A stretch of 64,000 nt of DNA from UBA7985 sp002690455 (GTDB lineage Bacteria; Pseudomonadota; Alphaproteobacteria; UBA7985): NCBI GenBank assembly GCA_965662775.1, contig CBFIIW010000005.1, forward strand, positions 66,951-130,950, written 5' to 3'. Shown one piece after another: positions 42,502-51,384 of the stretch (positions are counted from its first letter, which is position 1; each line of letters opens with the position of its first letter). Under the pieces are notes generated by a model. It was not told where the DNA came from and did no database searches. It worked only from the letters and a program-made list of their open reading frames with translations. The translations under genes were made by a program, and so were the position numbers.

Positions 42502-42819
42502 GAAGCCACGTTTGACGCTCGCGGCGGCGTGGCTGCGCGAGCAGAATGAAGCGACACCTCGTTGATCAGGCTGGCCTGACACATTCCCAGCCCAATGCTG
42601 GTGGGCTGAACCTGCCCTAAGCCCTGTTATGCGACGCACTAAGCATTATGCGTGTATCATTGGTCACTTCAGAACGAATTCCTAACTTAATATATATGAA
42701 ATGCCACATAACCTATTATTTTTAATAGACATCTTTTGACTTAGGTGGCAAGATTCTCGGCATATTTCATTAGGTCGTCCGCGCGGCAACCGCTCCATTA
42801 TTTCAGTGAGTTCCCCCTT
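42502..42819. other. Intergenic region upstream of mltA
   Basis: The 318 nt hold no supported gene. A 7-bp hairpin CAGCCCA/TGGGCTG at 42588-42608 may end the Tim44-like transcript, though no T-run follows. An AT-rich stretch (42680-42730) contains a perfect small palindrome CTATTA-TTTT-TAATAG (42713-42728). It is followed by the likely mltA promoter and leader. Confidence 0.4.
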
Positions 42820-44058
42820 ATGCTTCGGCGTATGAGTTTTTTGGCCCCGGCACTGGCCCTGACGATTGGTCTGGGCGGCTGCATGGCAACCGAGACCCTC
42901 TCGATAAATCCCTTTGCCAAGCGAGGCATCATTCGTGATGCAGGCGCGGAGACGGCATCCCTGAACCCTGTACGAACCCCGTCTTTGAGCACGCGCGCTG
43001 TTGTGCGCCTGGCGCCAGATATCACTGTAGCGGGAATGCAGCTTTCGCGGGTTCATGCCGAAAGCTTACCGGGCTGGAAGACGGAACGTCATGGTGATGC
43101 CCTCGCCGCGTTTCAGGAATCCTGCGCCGTGATTGCCCGGCGCGAAAAGTCTGCCGCCTTGTCGACCTCTGCGCTGGGCGGGATTGTTGGAAATTGGGCC
43201 GAAGTCTGCACAGTCGCGCTGCGTCTGAGTCCTGATGACCATCCACGCGCGCGCCAATTCTTCCTCGATGAATTCGATGCCTATGAAGTTCGGGGGGAAG
43301 GCATATTTACGGGATACTACGAGGCCGCGCTCGACGGAGCACGGCGTCCCGGAGGTGCCTATCAGTGGCCACTCTATGCCCGGCCCAAAGACTTGGTGAA
43401 CGGACAGGCGTACCTGACCCGAGCCGAAATCGAAGGTGGCGCACTGCGCGGGCGCGGCCTGGAATTATTCTATGTCACTGACCCTGTAGACGCCTTTATG
43501 CTGCAGATTCAAGGGTCCGGGGTGATCCGCTTGCCCGACGGCAGTCGCACCCGTGTCGGCTACGGTGGCAATAACGGTCATGAATTCGTCAGTCTGCGCG
43601 CCGCGTTGGAGCGGCAAGGCTACGACAAGGCGATCTATGGTGCGTCGATACAATCCTACACACGCTGGCTGAAGGAGCGGCCGAAGGTAGCGGCGGCGGT
43701 GATGAACACCAATCCACGCTTTATCTTCTTCACTGAAAACTCACAGGATGGTGCGGTGGGTGCTCAAGGCATTCGCCTGACGCCCGAGCGTTCGCTTGCG
43801 GTCGATTTGGATTTCATGCCCTTGCATGCGCCCCTGTGGCTGGAAACGTCTGCGACTGCGCCGAATGGCAGCACCCGAACCATTCGCCGCCTGATGGTGG
43901 CTCAAGATACGGGCTCGGCCATTAATGGTGTCGTGCGCGGTGATTTCTTCTGGGGTTCAGGAGCGGGCGCACTGGCAATGGCTGGCCGAATGAAGTCGCC
44001 AGGGGTTTACACAATCTTGTTGCCCAAAGGGCTGACTGAAACGCTGGCCAGTGAATGA
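42820..44058 (+). CDS. mltA: Membrane-bound lytic transglycosylase A
   Basis: MltA cleaves peptidoglycan glycan strands, leaving 1,6-anhydromuramic ends. The protein has 412 residues from ATG 42820. The signal peptide MLRRMSFLAPALALTIGLGGC ends in the lipobox LGGC, so it is a lipoprotein of the outer membrane or periplasmic face. MltA-domain segments FTGYYEAALDGARR and DAFMLQIQGSGVIRLPDG follow, then the C-terminal 3D domain MVAQDTGSAINGVVRGDFFWG, with aspartates typical of the active site. ATG 42832 is an alternative start. Confidence 0.93.
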   Translation: MLRRMSFLAPALALTIGLGGCMATETLSINPFAKRGIIRDAGAETASLNPVRTPSLSTRAVVRLAPDITVAGMQLSRVHAESLPGWKTERHGDALAAFQESCAVIARREKSAALSTSALGGIVGNWAEVCTVALRLSPDDHPRARQFFLDEFDAYEVRGEGIFTGYYEAALDGARRPGGAYQWPLYARPKDLVNGQAYLTRAEIEGGALRGRGLELFYVTDPVDAFMLQIQGSGVIRLPDGSRTRVGYGGNNGHEFVSLRAALERQGYDKAIYGASIQSYTRWLKERPKVAAAVMNTNPRFIFFTENSQDGAVGAQGIRLTPERSLAVDLDFMPLHAPLWLETSATAPNGSTRTIRRLMVAQDTGSAINGVVRGDFFWGSGAGALAMAGRMKSPGVYTILLPKGLTETLASE

Positions 44059-44142
44059 TCTAATCCTATATTTGATTTAACCTCGCGGTAACTGGTTTCG
44101 ACAAATCGGCCGCGGCAACGCGATCCACGGGAAGCCTGAGAC

Positions 44143-44646
44143 TTGAACCAGAAGACCCACGATTTTCTCGCCACGTTGGCCCCGCTCGCTCTTTCGGGTA
44201 TCGGGGAAGGTGTGGCCGCCATTGTTGGCTCAGATCTCGAAGCGGCAGTCGAACGCCTCCTGCCTTCACTACCCCCCGCTGCGCGACTGGTCATAGTCGA
44301 TCAAACGACAGACGGCGCTCAGGCGTGCCGTCGGTTCGTGCAGACAGACCTTCGGCTGGGCGTAATCAATGAAACCCCAGTCCAATTCATCGCAGACATG
44401 GTTGAGCAACGCTTTGATGCCTTGTTGATTATGCCGGGCTGCGAGGGTGAAGAGCAGGCCCTGGTCAGCCTTCTGTGGCAGGGCGGCTTCATGGCGCTGC
44501 ACCCAGACCTTTCGGCACCTGTTGTTGATCCGGACGTGCTGCTGAGCTGGGATACAGGGCAGGGGATCGCGCTGCGCATGCTGCCGCCCAAGCCGCGCCG
44601 CCGCGGTGGCCGACGCCGCAATCAGCCGCAGCAAGCGGCGGCCTGA
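44143..44646 (+). CDS. Hypothetical protein between mltA and smr
   Basis: I do not recognise this gene. The 167-residue protein starts at TTG 44143; no ATG start fits, so the start is uncertain. The pattern RLVIVDQTTDGAQACRRF, RFDALLIMPGCEGEEQAL and QGGFMALHP alternates strands and helices as in a Rossmann-like or degenerate class I methyltransferase fold, but no SAM motif is clear. The C-terminus ends in a basic patch (RRRGGRRRNQPQ) that may contact nucleic acid. It lies 85 nt after mltA and 10 nt before smr, suggesting a shared transcript. Confidence 0.6.
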   Translation: MNQKTHDFLATLAPLALSGIGEGVAAIVGSDLEAAVERLLPSLPPAARLVIVDQTTDGAQACRRFVQTDLRLGVINETPVQFIADMVEQRFDALLIMPGCEGEEQALVSLLWQGGFMALHPDLSAPVVDPDVLLSWDTGQGIALRMLPPKPRRRGGRRRNQPQQAAA

Positions 44647-44656
44647 GGCCGGACTT

Positions 44657-45328
44657 GTGGCGGCCAAGAAGCGCAGCACCGGCATGAGCCAAGGCCGGAA
44701 ACCGGGCCCACCATTGGTCAGCGAAGACGACCGCGCGGTCTGGGGTGCGGTTAAGGCATCTGCAGACCCGCTGAAGCAATCCCGCGCCAAGACCTTTCGG
44801 GGCGTTGAAGATGTCGCTCGGGGTCTGCCGCCCACGCCCAAGTTTGATCCGGACCGAACGCAAGACCGCAAGGCCGCCGCTTCACGGCCAGTGATGCGCC
44901 CGAATGAAGATGACCTGGGCTTCGTGTCACGGGGACCGCGCTCGCCGCTGGGTGGCGCTGGAGAACCCAAGGCCCTGGACCCCGGGCAGCTCGATGGCCT
45001 GGACCGCAAGCGTGGGGAGAGATTGCGCCGCGGCAAGCTCGACATCGAAGGCACGCTTGACCTACACGGCATGACCCGAGACGCGGCGCAAGGCGCGGTT
45101 CGCCGTTTCATAAGCGCCAGTCAGGGCATGGGCCGACGGACCGTGCTGATTATTACGGGCAAGGGCTATGCCCACGGAAGTGACGGCGTTCTACGCGCCG
45201 AATTACCGCGATGGTTGAACAGTGCTGACACGCGCAGCAGAATTCTGGCTTACGATTACGCTCAGCCACGCCACGGCGGGCAGGGTGCTTTTTACGTCTA
45301 CCTGAAGAAAAGCCGGGACAAGGCGTGA
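44657..45328 (+). CDS. Smr-domain protein
   Basis: The C-terminal part carries a small MutS-related (Smr) domain: GTLDLHGMTRDAAQGAVRR, then VLIITGKGYAHGSDGVLR and YDYAQPRHGGQGAFYVYLKK. Smr domains have nicking or RNA-cleaving nuclease activity in characterised members. The first half (about 110 residues) is basic and likely disordered. GTG 44657 is the chosen start, giving 223 residues; ATG 44684 is an alternative. Its stop overlaps the next gene's GTG start. The substrate is not known for this group. Confidence 0.85.
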   Translation: MAAKKRSTGMSQGRKPGPPLVSEDDRAVWGAVKASADPLKQSRAKTFRGVEDVARGLPPTPKFDPDRTQDRKAAASRPVMRPNEDDLGFVSRGPRSPLGGAGEPKALDPGQLDGLDRKRGERLRRGKLDIEGTLDLHGMTRDAAQGAVRRFISASQGMGRRTVLIITGKGYAHGSDGVLRAELPRWLNSADTRSRILAYDYAQPRHGGQGAFYVYLKKSRDKA

Positions 45329-45711
45329 CCCCTTTCGGCGAGAAGCTGGTTTCCCTGCGCGAACAGCGGGGGTGGAACCAGAAGAAGACGGCGGAGAAAC
45401 TCGGGGTTTCTGCGGCGTTTCTCAGCGCGTTGGAAAATGGTCAGCGCGGCAAGCCCTCGCGGCGATTGTTGCATGCCATTTGCCAGACCTTCGGTATTAT
45501 TTGGGACGAGGCCGACGCACTGGCCGAGCTGGCTGCTGCATCGCACCCGGTGGTCAAACTTAACACACGCGGGCTATCAGCAACCCACACACGATTTGCC
45601 CACGCATTGGCTGGAAAGATTGCGGAAATGCCTGAGGACCAACTGCGGGATTGGCTCGATGCGCTCGAAGACTCAGTGGTCAATGACGAGGTCTCTGACA
45701 TCAAGCCTTGA
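45325..45711 (+). CDS. XRE-family helix-turn-helix regulator
   Basis: This 128-residue protein starts at GTG 45325, which overlaps the smr stop (GTGA), so translation is coupled. Residues about 3-60 are a Cro/C1-type helix-turn-helix (FGEKLVSLREQRGWNQKKTA, then LGVSAAFLSALENG). The C-terminal half is helical and acidic (EMPEDQLRDWLDALED). The smr-xre pair is familiar in alphaproteobacteria. The target and signal are unknown. Confidence 0.85.
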   Translation: MTPFGEKLVSLREQRGWNQKKTAEKLGVSAAFLSALENGQRGKPSRRLLHAICQTFGIIWDEADALAELAAASHPVVKLNTRGLSATHTRFAHALAGKIAEMPEDQLRDWLDALEDSVVNDEVSDIKP

Positions 45712-45786
45712 GACATTTCGCGCACCAGGGCTGGTTCCGTACAAAAGTGATCTAGCTTGAAGGAGAGTGTGTCTGATGATCGACGA

Positions 45787-45863
<77 letters not shown>

Positions 45864-45957
45864 CCGTCGATGGCCGGACCCTAAGCAAAGCTGCGACGGA
45901 GGGCAAGGCCCTCTAACAACGCTTTGTTCGATCCAGCCATGCAAAGGAGTGACTTCG

Positions 45958-46425
45958 ATGAAGACTTGGTTCCAGACCGCGACGGGCGGGTTTTCTTTTA
46001 CTGCGCGCGCTGGCCTGATTCTGGCTCTGCTGCTGGCACTCTTTGCGGCGGCGCCCGCTCGGTCTGCGGGTAGCGAGGGTGCGCTTCAGCCCGACATAAG
46101 CCCGATCGAAGAGGTGAAAGCGGTGATCGAAAGCCAATTAATCGCCTTTCAAAACCGTGACGGCGCTGGCGCATTCTTTCATGCCGCACCGGGTATCAAG
46201 GGCGCGTTTGGCGACGCCGATACCTTCATGACCATGGTCGAGCGCGGGTACAATGTCATTTATGCCAACCGCAACTGGGTCTTTGCTGAAGGGCAGATTC
46301 AGGGCGAGCAGGCAGCTCAGGTCGTCTTGGTTGAAGACAGTGAAGGCCAACAGATGAAGGCAGTCTATTTCCTTCGCGTCTATGACGGCCGCTGGCAGAT
46401 CACGGGTGTACAACCCATGGGCTGA
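45958..46425 (+). CDS. DUF4864 family exported protein
   Basis: This 155-residue protein starts at ATG 45958 with AAGGAG 9-10 nt upstream. The first 40 residues form a signal peptide (GLILALLLALFAAAPARSAG), so the mature part should be periplasmic. The rest matches the small DUF4864 fold: VIESQLIAFQNRDGAGAFFHAAP, FGDADTFMTMVERGYNVIY and a final FLRVYDGRWQITGVQ. No activity is known for the family. It stands alone next to tRNA-Arg. Confidence 0.82.
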   Translation: MKTWFQTATGGFSFTARAGLILALLLALFAAAPARSAGSEGALQPDISPIEEVKAVIESQLIAFQNRDGAGAFFHAAPGIKGAFGDADTFMTMVERGYNVIYANRNWVFAEGQIQGEQAAQVVLVEDSEGQQMKAVYFLRVYDGRWQITGVQPMG

Positions 46426-46524
46426 CCTGTTGCGGCATAGCGGACAGGCAGTCGGTGCACATTGAAGCCCTGAAGCATCTGGCTCATAATGTTGCTATCC
46501 AACTCGCAGCCGGAGACTGATTGA

Positions 46525-47001
46525 ATGGATCGCAGCTTTTACGTGTCTTGGGACGAAATGCATCGGGACACCCGGGCGCTATCGTGGCGCCTTCTCGATA
46601 TGCACAATGAACGGGCCTTCACCGGCATTATCGCGGTGACTCGCGGCGGGATGGTCCCCGCTGCCATCATCGCGCGTGAGCTGGAGATTCGCGTCGTCGA
46701 CACCATTTCCGCAGCGTCTTACGACGAGCTGTCACAAGGCGACTTGCGAATCCTGAAGTCGACGCAGGACGTCGGTGACGGTGATGGCTGGTTGATTGTC
46801 GATGACCTTGTCGACACGGGCAAGACGGCCCGCGCCATTCGGGATTTGATGCCGGGTGCGCACTTCGCGACCGTATACGCTAAGCCAGAAGGCCGTCCCC
46901 TGGTCGATACCTTTGTGACAGAAGTCAGCCAGGACACCTGGATCTACTTTCCGTGGGATCTGGCCCCTCAAGCAAATCAGCCGTTGATCAAGTCACGGTG
47001 A
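46525..47001 (+). CDS. gpt: Xanthine (guanine) phosphoribosyltransferase
   Basis: Gpt salvages xanthine and guanine with PRPP to give XMP and GMP. The protein has 158 residues, the usual length. The PRPP-binding signature LIVDDLVDTGKTARAIR is intact, FTGIIAVTRGGMVPAAIIAR precedes it, and the hydrophobic DTWIYFPWD segment near the C-terminus is characteristic. It converges on the histidine kinase gene 33 nt downstream. Confidence 0.93.
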   Translation: MDRSFYVSWDEMHRDTRALSWRLLDMHNERAFTGIIAVTRGGMVPAAIIARELEIRVVDTISAASYDELSQGDLRILKSTQDVGDGDGWLIVDDLVDTGKTARAIRDLMPGAHFATVYAKPEGRPLVDTFVTEVSQDTWIYFPWDLAPQANQPLIKSR

Positions 47002-47033
47002 ACGCTGGGACCTGATCGATCCGCTGCCGCATT

Positions 47034-48566
47034 TTAGGTTGTGGTTGCACCGACCGGACCTGGAGTGACTGCTGGTAGCTGGATTTCAAAGGTGGTGAGT
47101 TCCGCGCCGTCCTGACCGGTGTGAACCAGCCGAAGGCGACCACCGTGAGCCTCAACGATCTCGGCGGCATTGTGCAAGCCAAGACCGGTTCCGCTGCGTT
47201 TGGTTGAGCCTTTGAAGGCGTCGAAGAGGTGCGGCACCGCAGCGTCCGGCACGCCTGCCCCATTGTCTTGCACGCAGATGACCAAGCCCGATTCCCGGGC
47301 TTCAGCCCGTAGATCGACCTGATCCGCCCCTGCCTCAAAGCTGTTGTCGAGGAGGTTGATCAGTACCCGCTCAACCTGCAGCGGATCAAAGTGCAGGCTG
47401 GTGATGTCGAAGTCTTCAAGCAGAGAAACAACCTTGCCCTGTGGCCCCCAGCGCTGCCGGATACGATCGATAACCCCACCAAAAAACGGCTTCAACACCA
47501 CCAGTTCTACAGCCAGCGCTGGCAGGCCGTCGCGCACGTGTTGAACGATGGTGTGAGTAAGCGTAGCCGCTCGCTCGATCGACTCGGCAAGTCGGGGAGC
47601 AGCCCTGGAGACACCTTCGTCCTTCGAAGCACTCATGCGGTCGGTGATGAGCAGCGAAGTCGTCAACAGATTGCGCAGATCATGAGAGATTTTCGCGACC
47701 CCCGTGCCGAGCGAGGCCAAGCGTCGGTTCTGAGTCAGAGCAGACCGCACCGTGTCCTGCATGGCTTTCATCTGGGTGAAAGCATCTCCGATTTCGTCGG
47801 CTCGACCCGCCTCCTGCAGTCCGGGCTGCTCAATCTCCGGGTGTTTGGCAAAAGCGCGCATGGCCCGGCTCAGCCGCAGCACTGGGCGAACGATCAACCA
47901 ACCCAGCGCAAGGTAGAGCAACAGCCCAGTGACTAAGGAGATAAATAGAGAGAACGCGGCGATTCGGGCAGCATAGGAGCGCAGCTCACGACAGATTCTC
48001 GTCTGATCAAGCAAGAGCTCAATTTCGGCATTTGGATCGACCGGGCTGAGGCCAACGACACGCAGCGTCGCTGCGGGCCGGTGGTCAAAAATGATCTGGA
48101 ACGCGATGATCGAAAGCCGCAGCAGGCCGGTATCCCGCAGGTCGACGCTTCGATCGACCTGCAGTCCCAGCTCTTGAAATAGTGCCAGCTTGGGCCGGTC
48201 CGGCGCGCGGAAGGCCACCAATCCAGCGTCAACGTGATCGAGAAGCTCACGAGTGAGCCGGTCGTTCGGCATGGCCGACGGGAGTTCTTCCAGGGTTCGA
48301 ATGGCGAGGTGACCGTCGGAGAGGCGGTCATTCAGCTCCTGTTCCAGCCAACGTCCGACCGAGGGTACAAACAGAACGGCTTCAGCCAGTAGGACGAACA
48401 TGACGGCCAGTCCCAGCGCTCGGGCAGACAGGCCGGTCAGCACGCGCCGTGGCCGCACCGCCCGACGGTTCGGGTTGCTGCCGCCGAGGCGGCCCTGCCT
48501 GGTGGTCTCGCTCAGGCTGTCCGGTTGGTGGTCCGGTGGGCGCTGTGGGTCATTGGCCGTACTCAT
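47034..48566 (-). CDS. Sensor histidine kinase without an adjacent response regulator
   Basis: This 510-residue kinase has TM1 at about 51-70, an extracytoplasmic region of about 130 residues, TM2 at about 203-226, a HAMP domain and the H-box LASLGTGVAKISHDLRNLL with phospho-accepting His295. ATPase boxes LINLLDNSFEAGADQ, CVQDNGAGVP and GTGLGLHNAAEI follow. It starts 14 nt after the flavoprotein gene and is probably in one operon with it and the TVP38 gene. No response regulator gene lies within 10 kb on either side. The signal sensed is unknown; the operon suggests redox or membrane state, which is inference. Confidence 0.88.
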   Translation of the reverse strand: MSTANDPQRPPDHQPDSLSETTRQGRLGGSNPNRRAVRPRRVLTGLSARALGLAVMFVLLAEAVLFVPSVGRWLEQELNDRLSDGHLAIRTLEELPSAMPNDRLTRELLDHVDAGLVAFRAPDRPKLALFQELGLQVDRSVDLRDTGLLRLSIIAFQIIFDHRPAATLRVVGLSPVDPNAEIELLLDQTRICRELRSYAARIAAFSLFISLVTGLLLYLALGWLIVRPVLRLSRAMRAFAKHPEIEQPGLQEAGRADEIGDAFTQMKAMQDTVRSALTQNRRLASLGTGVAKISHDLRNLLTTSLLITDRMSASKDEGVSRAAPRLAESIERAATLTHTIVQHVRDGLPALAVELVVLKPFFGGVIDRIRQRWGPQGKVVSLLEDFDITSLHFDPLQVERVLINLLDNSFEAGADQVDLRAEARESGLVICVQDNGAGVPDAAVPHLFDAFKGSTKRSGTGLGLHNAAEIVEAHGGRLRLVHTGQDGAELTTFEIQLPAVTPGPVGATTT

Positions 48567-48580
48567 GGCGCCATTCTAGA

Positions 48581-50029
48581 CTATCCCGGGAGTTTGAGCA
48601 GCCACGATATCAGCCGTCGCGTCCGGGGCGCGAACAGGGCCTTCGCCAGATGAGCACCTGCAGCACGCTTCGGGATTTCAGCGTGGGTGGGGTAGGGAAC
48701 CATCTGACTGGCCAGCGCCGAAAGTTTCAGCCTGCCCTCGATAACATGCCCCAATGGAGGGATCAGGTCGCCTGCGCCCGGCGCAAGAATGCCTGCGCCG
48801 ATCAGTCGGCCTCGGCGGCCGTCAAACACCAGTTTGGCCAACCCTGCCTCTGGTCCGCTCGGGATGTTTTCGGTGATAAAGCGATCGTTGCCGTCGATCG
48901 ACAGGGTTTCAGTGCGCGGCTTGAGGCCCGCAGCAGTGGCTTCAGCGGCCGTCATGCCGATTTGTGCCAGCTCGGGCGAGGTATACGTGACTCGTGGTAC
49001 GGCGCTTGTTGCCACGCGGGCGGGCAATCGAAACAGCATTTCGCGGACCACGATCGAGGCATGGTGCCCTGCGATATGGGTAAAGCCTTCGCCGCCGATA
49101 ACGTCCCCGAGGCCGAAGATGTGGCGTCGGCTGGTGCGCAGGTTCGGGCCGACTTTGATGCCAGCGTCGCTATGGTCAACCCCGGCAGCATCCAGCCCCA
49201 GTCCTTCAATAACCGGACGTCGACCGGTGGCGATCAGCACGTGAGTCGCGGCGACTGTATCTATAGCAGACGCGCCGCTGCCCTCTAGTTTGAGTTGGAT
49301 GTCTCCGGCCTTGCCGCTGACAGCAGTCACCCGTGTTCCCAGCCGAAGGGTTACGCCGTCGGCTTTGAGCTGTCTGGCGAGAAGCGCTGTAAGTTCAGCG
49401 TCATCACGCGGCAGAAGATTGTTTTCGGCTTCGATCAGGGTAACTTGGCTGCCCAGCCGCTGGTGCGCCTGCGCCATTTCCACGCCGATCGCGCCGGCAC
49501 CGATGATGGCGAGGTGTCGGGGTGCCTGCGAGAGCGTAAACAACGTTTCGTTGGTCAGGAAGGGGACGGCCTCCAGCCCCGGGATCGCTGGCACGCGCGG
49601 GGCAGAGCCGGTGGCGATCACAAAATATTTTGCCTGGATGCGGGTTTCTCCCGCTGTAACTGTGCGCGCATCGATGAATCGGGCCGCCTCACGGATGACC
49701 TTCACGCCCAGCCCCTCAAACCTTTCCTGACTGTCGTGAGGTTCGATCCGTGCGATGGCGCGGCGAACGTGGGCCATCGCTGCGGCGTAGTCGATTTCTG
49801 GCTCAGGCACGCTGATCCCCAGCGGCCCGGCCCGGCGGATCAGGCTAGCCGTATGAGCGACGTGGAGGAGTGCTTTTGACGGCACACATCCGCTATTGAG
49901 GCAGTCGCCGCCCATGTCGCCCCGCTCAATGAGGACAGTCTTTGCGCCCAACTGAGCGGCGCCGGACGCCACGCTCAGGCCGCCAGACCCGGCCCCAATT
50001 ACACAAACGTCCGCGCGAATATCCTGCAT
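48581..50029 (-). CDS. Pyridine nucleotide-disulfide oxidoreductase (MerA/Lpd-like)
   Basis: This is a 482-residue FAD/NAD(P)-dependent enzyme. It has the N-terminal FAD motif VIGAGSGGLSVASGA, redox-active cysteines in GGDCLNSGCVPSKALL, NAD motif IIGAGAIGVEMAQAH, FAD motif IFGLGDVIGGEGFTHIA and dimerisation domain. The C-terminal segment reads YPTHAEIPKR. It lacks the mercury-binding N-terminal HMA domain and the C-terminal Cys pair of true mercuric reductases, and no 2-oxoacid dehydrogenase genes are near, so it is neither a proven MerA nor an Lpd. The partner is probably the TVP38 protein encoded 24 nt upstream, since this pairing recurs in bacteria. Confidence 0.87.
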   Translation of the reverse strand: MQDIRADVCVIGAGSGGLSVASGAAQLGAKTVLIERGDMGGDCLNSGCVPSKALLHVAHTASLIRRAGPLGISVPEPEIDYAAAMAHVRRAIARIEPHDSQERFEGLGVKVIREAARFIDARTVTAGETRIQAKYFVIATGSAPRVPAIPGLEAVPFLTNETLFTLSQAPRHLAIIGAGAIGVEMAQAHQRLGSQVTLIEAENNLLPRDDAELTALLARQLKADGVTLRLGTRVTAVSGKAGDIQLKLEGSGASAIDTVAATHVLIATGRRPVIEGLGLDAAGVDHSDAGIKVGPNLRTSRRHIFGLGDVIGGEGFTHIAGHHASIVVREMLFRLPARVATSAVPRVTYTSPELAQIGMTAAEATAAGLKPRTETLSIDGNDRFITENIPSGPEAGLAKLVFDGRRGRLIGAGILAPGAGDLIPPLGHVIEGRLKLSALASQMVPYPTHAEIPKRAAGAHLAKALFAPRTRRLISWLLKLPG

Positions 50030-50053
50030 AGCGGCAGCGGCTCCCTTCCGGCT

Positions 50054-50863
50054 CTAGCGATGGGTATCAGTGCTGTCAGCCTCTGGACCGAGGTGGACGT
50101 CCACGCTTTGTCTGCGCAGGAACAACCGTTTGAGAACAACGGGCATGAGGGATAGTGCCGCAAGCCCGAGCAAAGGCCCCCACAGGTTCCATGTGGCGAC
50201 CGTCAGTGTGTCCAAGTCCGCGACCCCGGCACCCAGCGACGTATAGACGAACACCGCTGGCGCAATGCCCAGCAGTGTCGCAAACGCGTATGTAGGCAGC
50301 GATATTTTGAGCATAGCGGGGGCAATATTGACTGCAAAGAATGGAAAGAATGGAATCAGGCGCAGGCTGAGCAGGTAGAAGAAGGCGTCTGCCTCGATGC
50401 CAGCTGAGAAGCGGTCGAGGAAGGGTGCGACCCGGCGGCGAAGCTGTTCAAGACCGAGGGTCTTTACGGCGGTAAACAGGATGCAGGCCCCGATCGTTGC
50501 GCCGAGAAGAGTCGCGGATCCGGCGTAAAGCGTGCCGCCAAGAATGCCGAAAGCGGCCCCGCCAAAGATCCCGCCAAGAATCGTCAGGAATGATGCCACG
50601 GGAAATAACGTCGCTGTGGCGGTCGCATAAACTGCGATCCAAAGGAAAAACAAGAGCATTGCATGAGCCTTTATCCAGCCCGCAACCTGCCCCCGTGTCC
50701 CGGCCAGGCGGTCAAACGTCAATATTTCACCAAGCCCGCTGAACCAGGCGATGGCGAGCGCCACCATGGCCATGGCTAACCCCAGGGGCAGCACAAAACG
50801 AAGTCCGAAGCGCCGAAAAAGCGGGCTGGCAGGGGTTGAAGTAGGGCGGGGGTCCGTTGGCAT
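50054..50863 (-). CDS. TVP38/TMEM64 family (VTT domain) membrane protein
   Basis: This 269-residue integral membrane protein starts at ATG 50863 (GGAG 7 nt upstream; GTG 50866 is in frame just before). The core has the VTT domain layout: re-entrant segments around LFPVASFLTILGGIFGGAAFG, ASATLLG-type glycine-rich helices, FAVNIAPAMLKISLPTYAFAT and a C-terminal hydrophobic pair. Characterised relatives (DedA, TMEM41B) move lipids or ions across membranes. It leads the operon with the flavoprotein and histidine kinase genes. Confidence 0.87.
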   Translation of the reverse strand: MPTDPRPTSTPASPLFRRFGLRFVLPLGLAMAMVALAIAWFSGLGEILTFDRLAGTRGQVAGWIKAHAMLLFFLWIAVYATATATLFPVASFLTILGGIFGGAAFGILGGTLYAGSATLLGATIGACILFTAVKTLGLEQLRRRVAPFLDRFSAGIEADAFFYLLSLRLIPFFPFFAVNIAPAMLKISLPTYAFATLLGIAPAVFVYTSLGAGVADLDTLTVATWNLWGPLLGLAALSLMPVVLKRLFLRRQSVDVHLGPEADSTDTHR

Positions 50864-51225
50864 CACGTGACTCCGGTTAGCAGCGGTCAGACAGTTGATT
50901 GGCGATTGAGCGAGAAACTGAGGTCTCCCGCCTGCTTAAACAACCCATGGGCTGCCGTGTCTGCACCTCTACACGGCGGTTTGATAGATTGTGTGAGCAG
51001 CAATGCAGGCTCAGGTCAGCCGTTGACCAACCCAAGGCCGCAAGGCTATTCACCGCTGTCTGCCTGCGGATCGCTCTGGCGGTTTTTGCGTGGCGTCCTA
51101 TTTACACATGGCTCCTGCGCCGGTCCTGCCTCTTCCTGGGTTTCGCTTTCGCCTTCTACGTCGAAAGGGATAACCTCCTCTGGAATGAGTCCAGTAACGG
51201 CCGCGCATGAAAAAGGATAAAGCCG
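50864..51225. other. Divergent gap upstream of rpmH
   Basis: These 362 nt separate the TVP38 gene from rpmH, read in opposite directions. Plus-strand frames of 100-117 codons here lack any family signature and I judge them spurious. The region should hold the promoters of both units. Near rpmH the sequence TTTTTGCG...CTATTTACAC (about 51083-51107) could be a -35/-10 pair, but this is a visual guess. Confidence 0.35.
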
Positions 51226-51360
51226 ATGAAACGTCCATATCAGCCTTCCCGGCTCGTCCGGAAGCGCCGCCATGGTTTCCGTGCCCGCAAGTCCACCGTC
51301 GGTGGCCGCAACATTCTTCGCGCGCGGCGGTCAAAAGGTCGCGGCAAGCTGTCTGCCTGA
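51226..51360 (+). CDS. rpmH: 50S ribosomal protein L34
   Basis: L34 is a small, very basic large-subunit protein. The 44-residue product starts MKRPYQPSRLVRKRRHGFRA and continues RARKSTVGGRNIL with a final RRSKGRGKLSA, an exact family pattern and length. AAAGGAT lies 5 nt upstream of ATG 51226. It heads the conserved cluster rpmH-rnpA-yidD-yidC-engB. The downstream gene rnpA begins 24 nt after the stop. Confidence 0.97.
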   Translation: MKRPYQPSRLVRKRRHGFRARKSTVGGRNILRARRSKGRGKLSA

Positions 51361-51384
51361 TCCACGTTAACGGGACAGGGAGCG

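Noticed and set aside
48449..49288. 279-codon plus-strand frame antisense to the flavoprotein and kinase genes
   Set aside because: It is explained by the strong codon bias of the genuine minus-strand genes and lacks any domain pattern.
50867..51220. 117-codon frame upstream of rpmH
   Set aside because: Starts within a promoter region shared by divergent genes, has no homologous pattern and overlaps another frame of similar quality.
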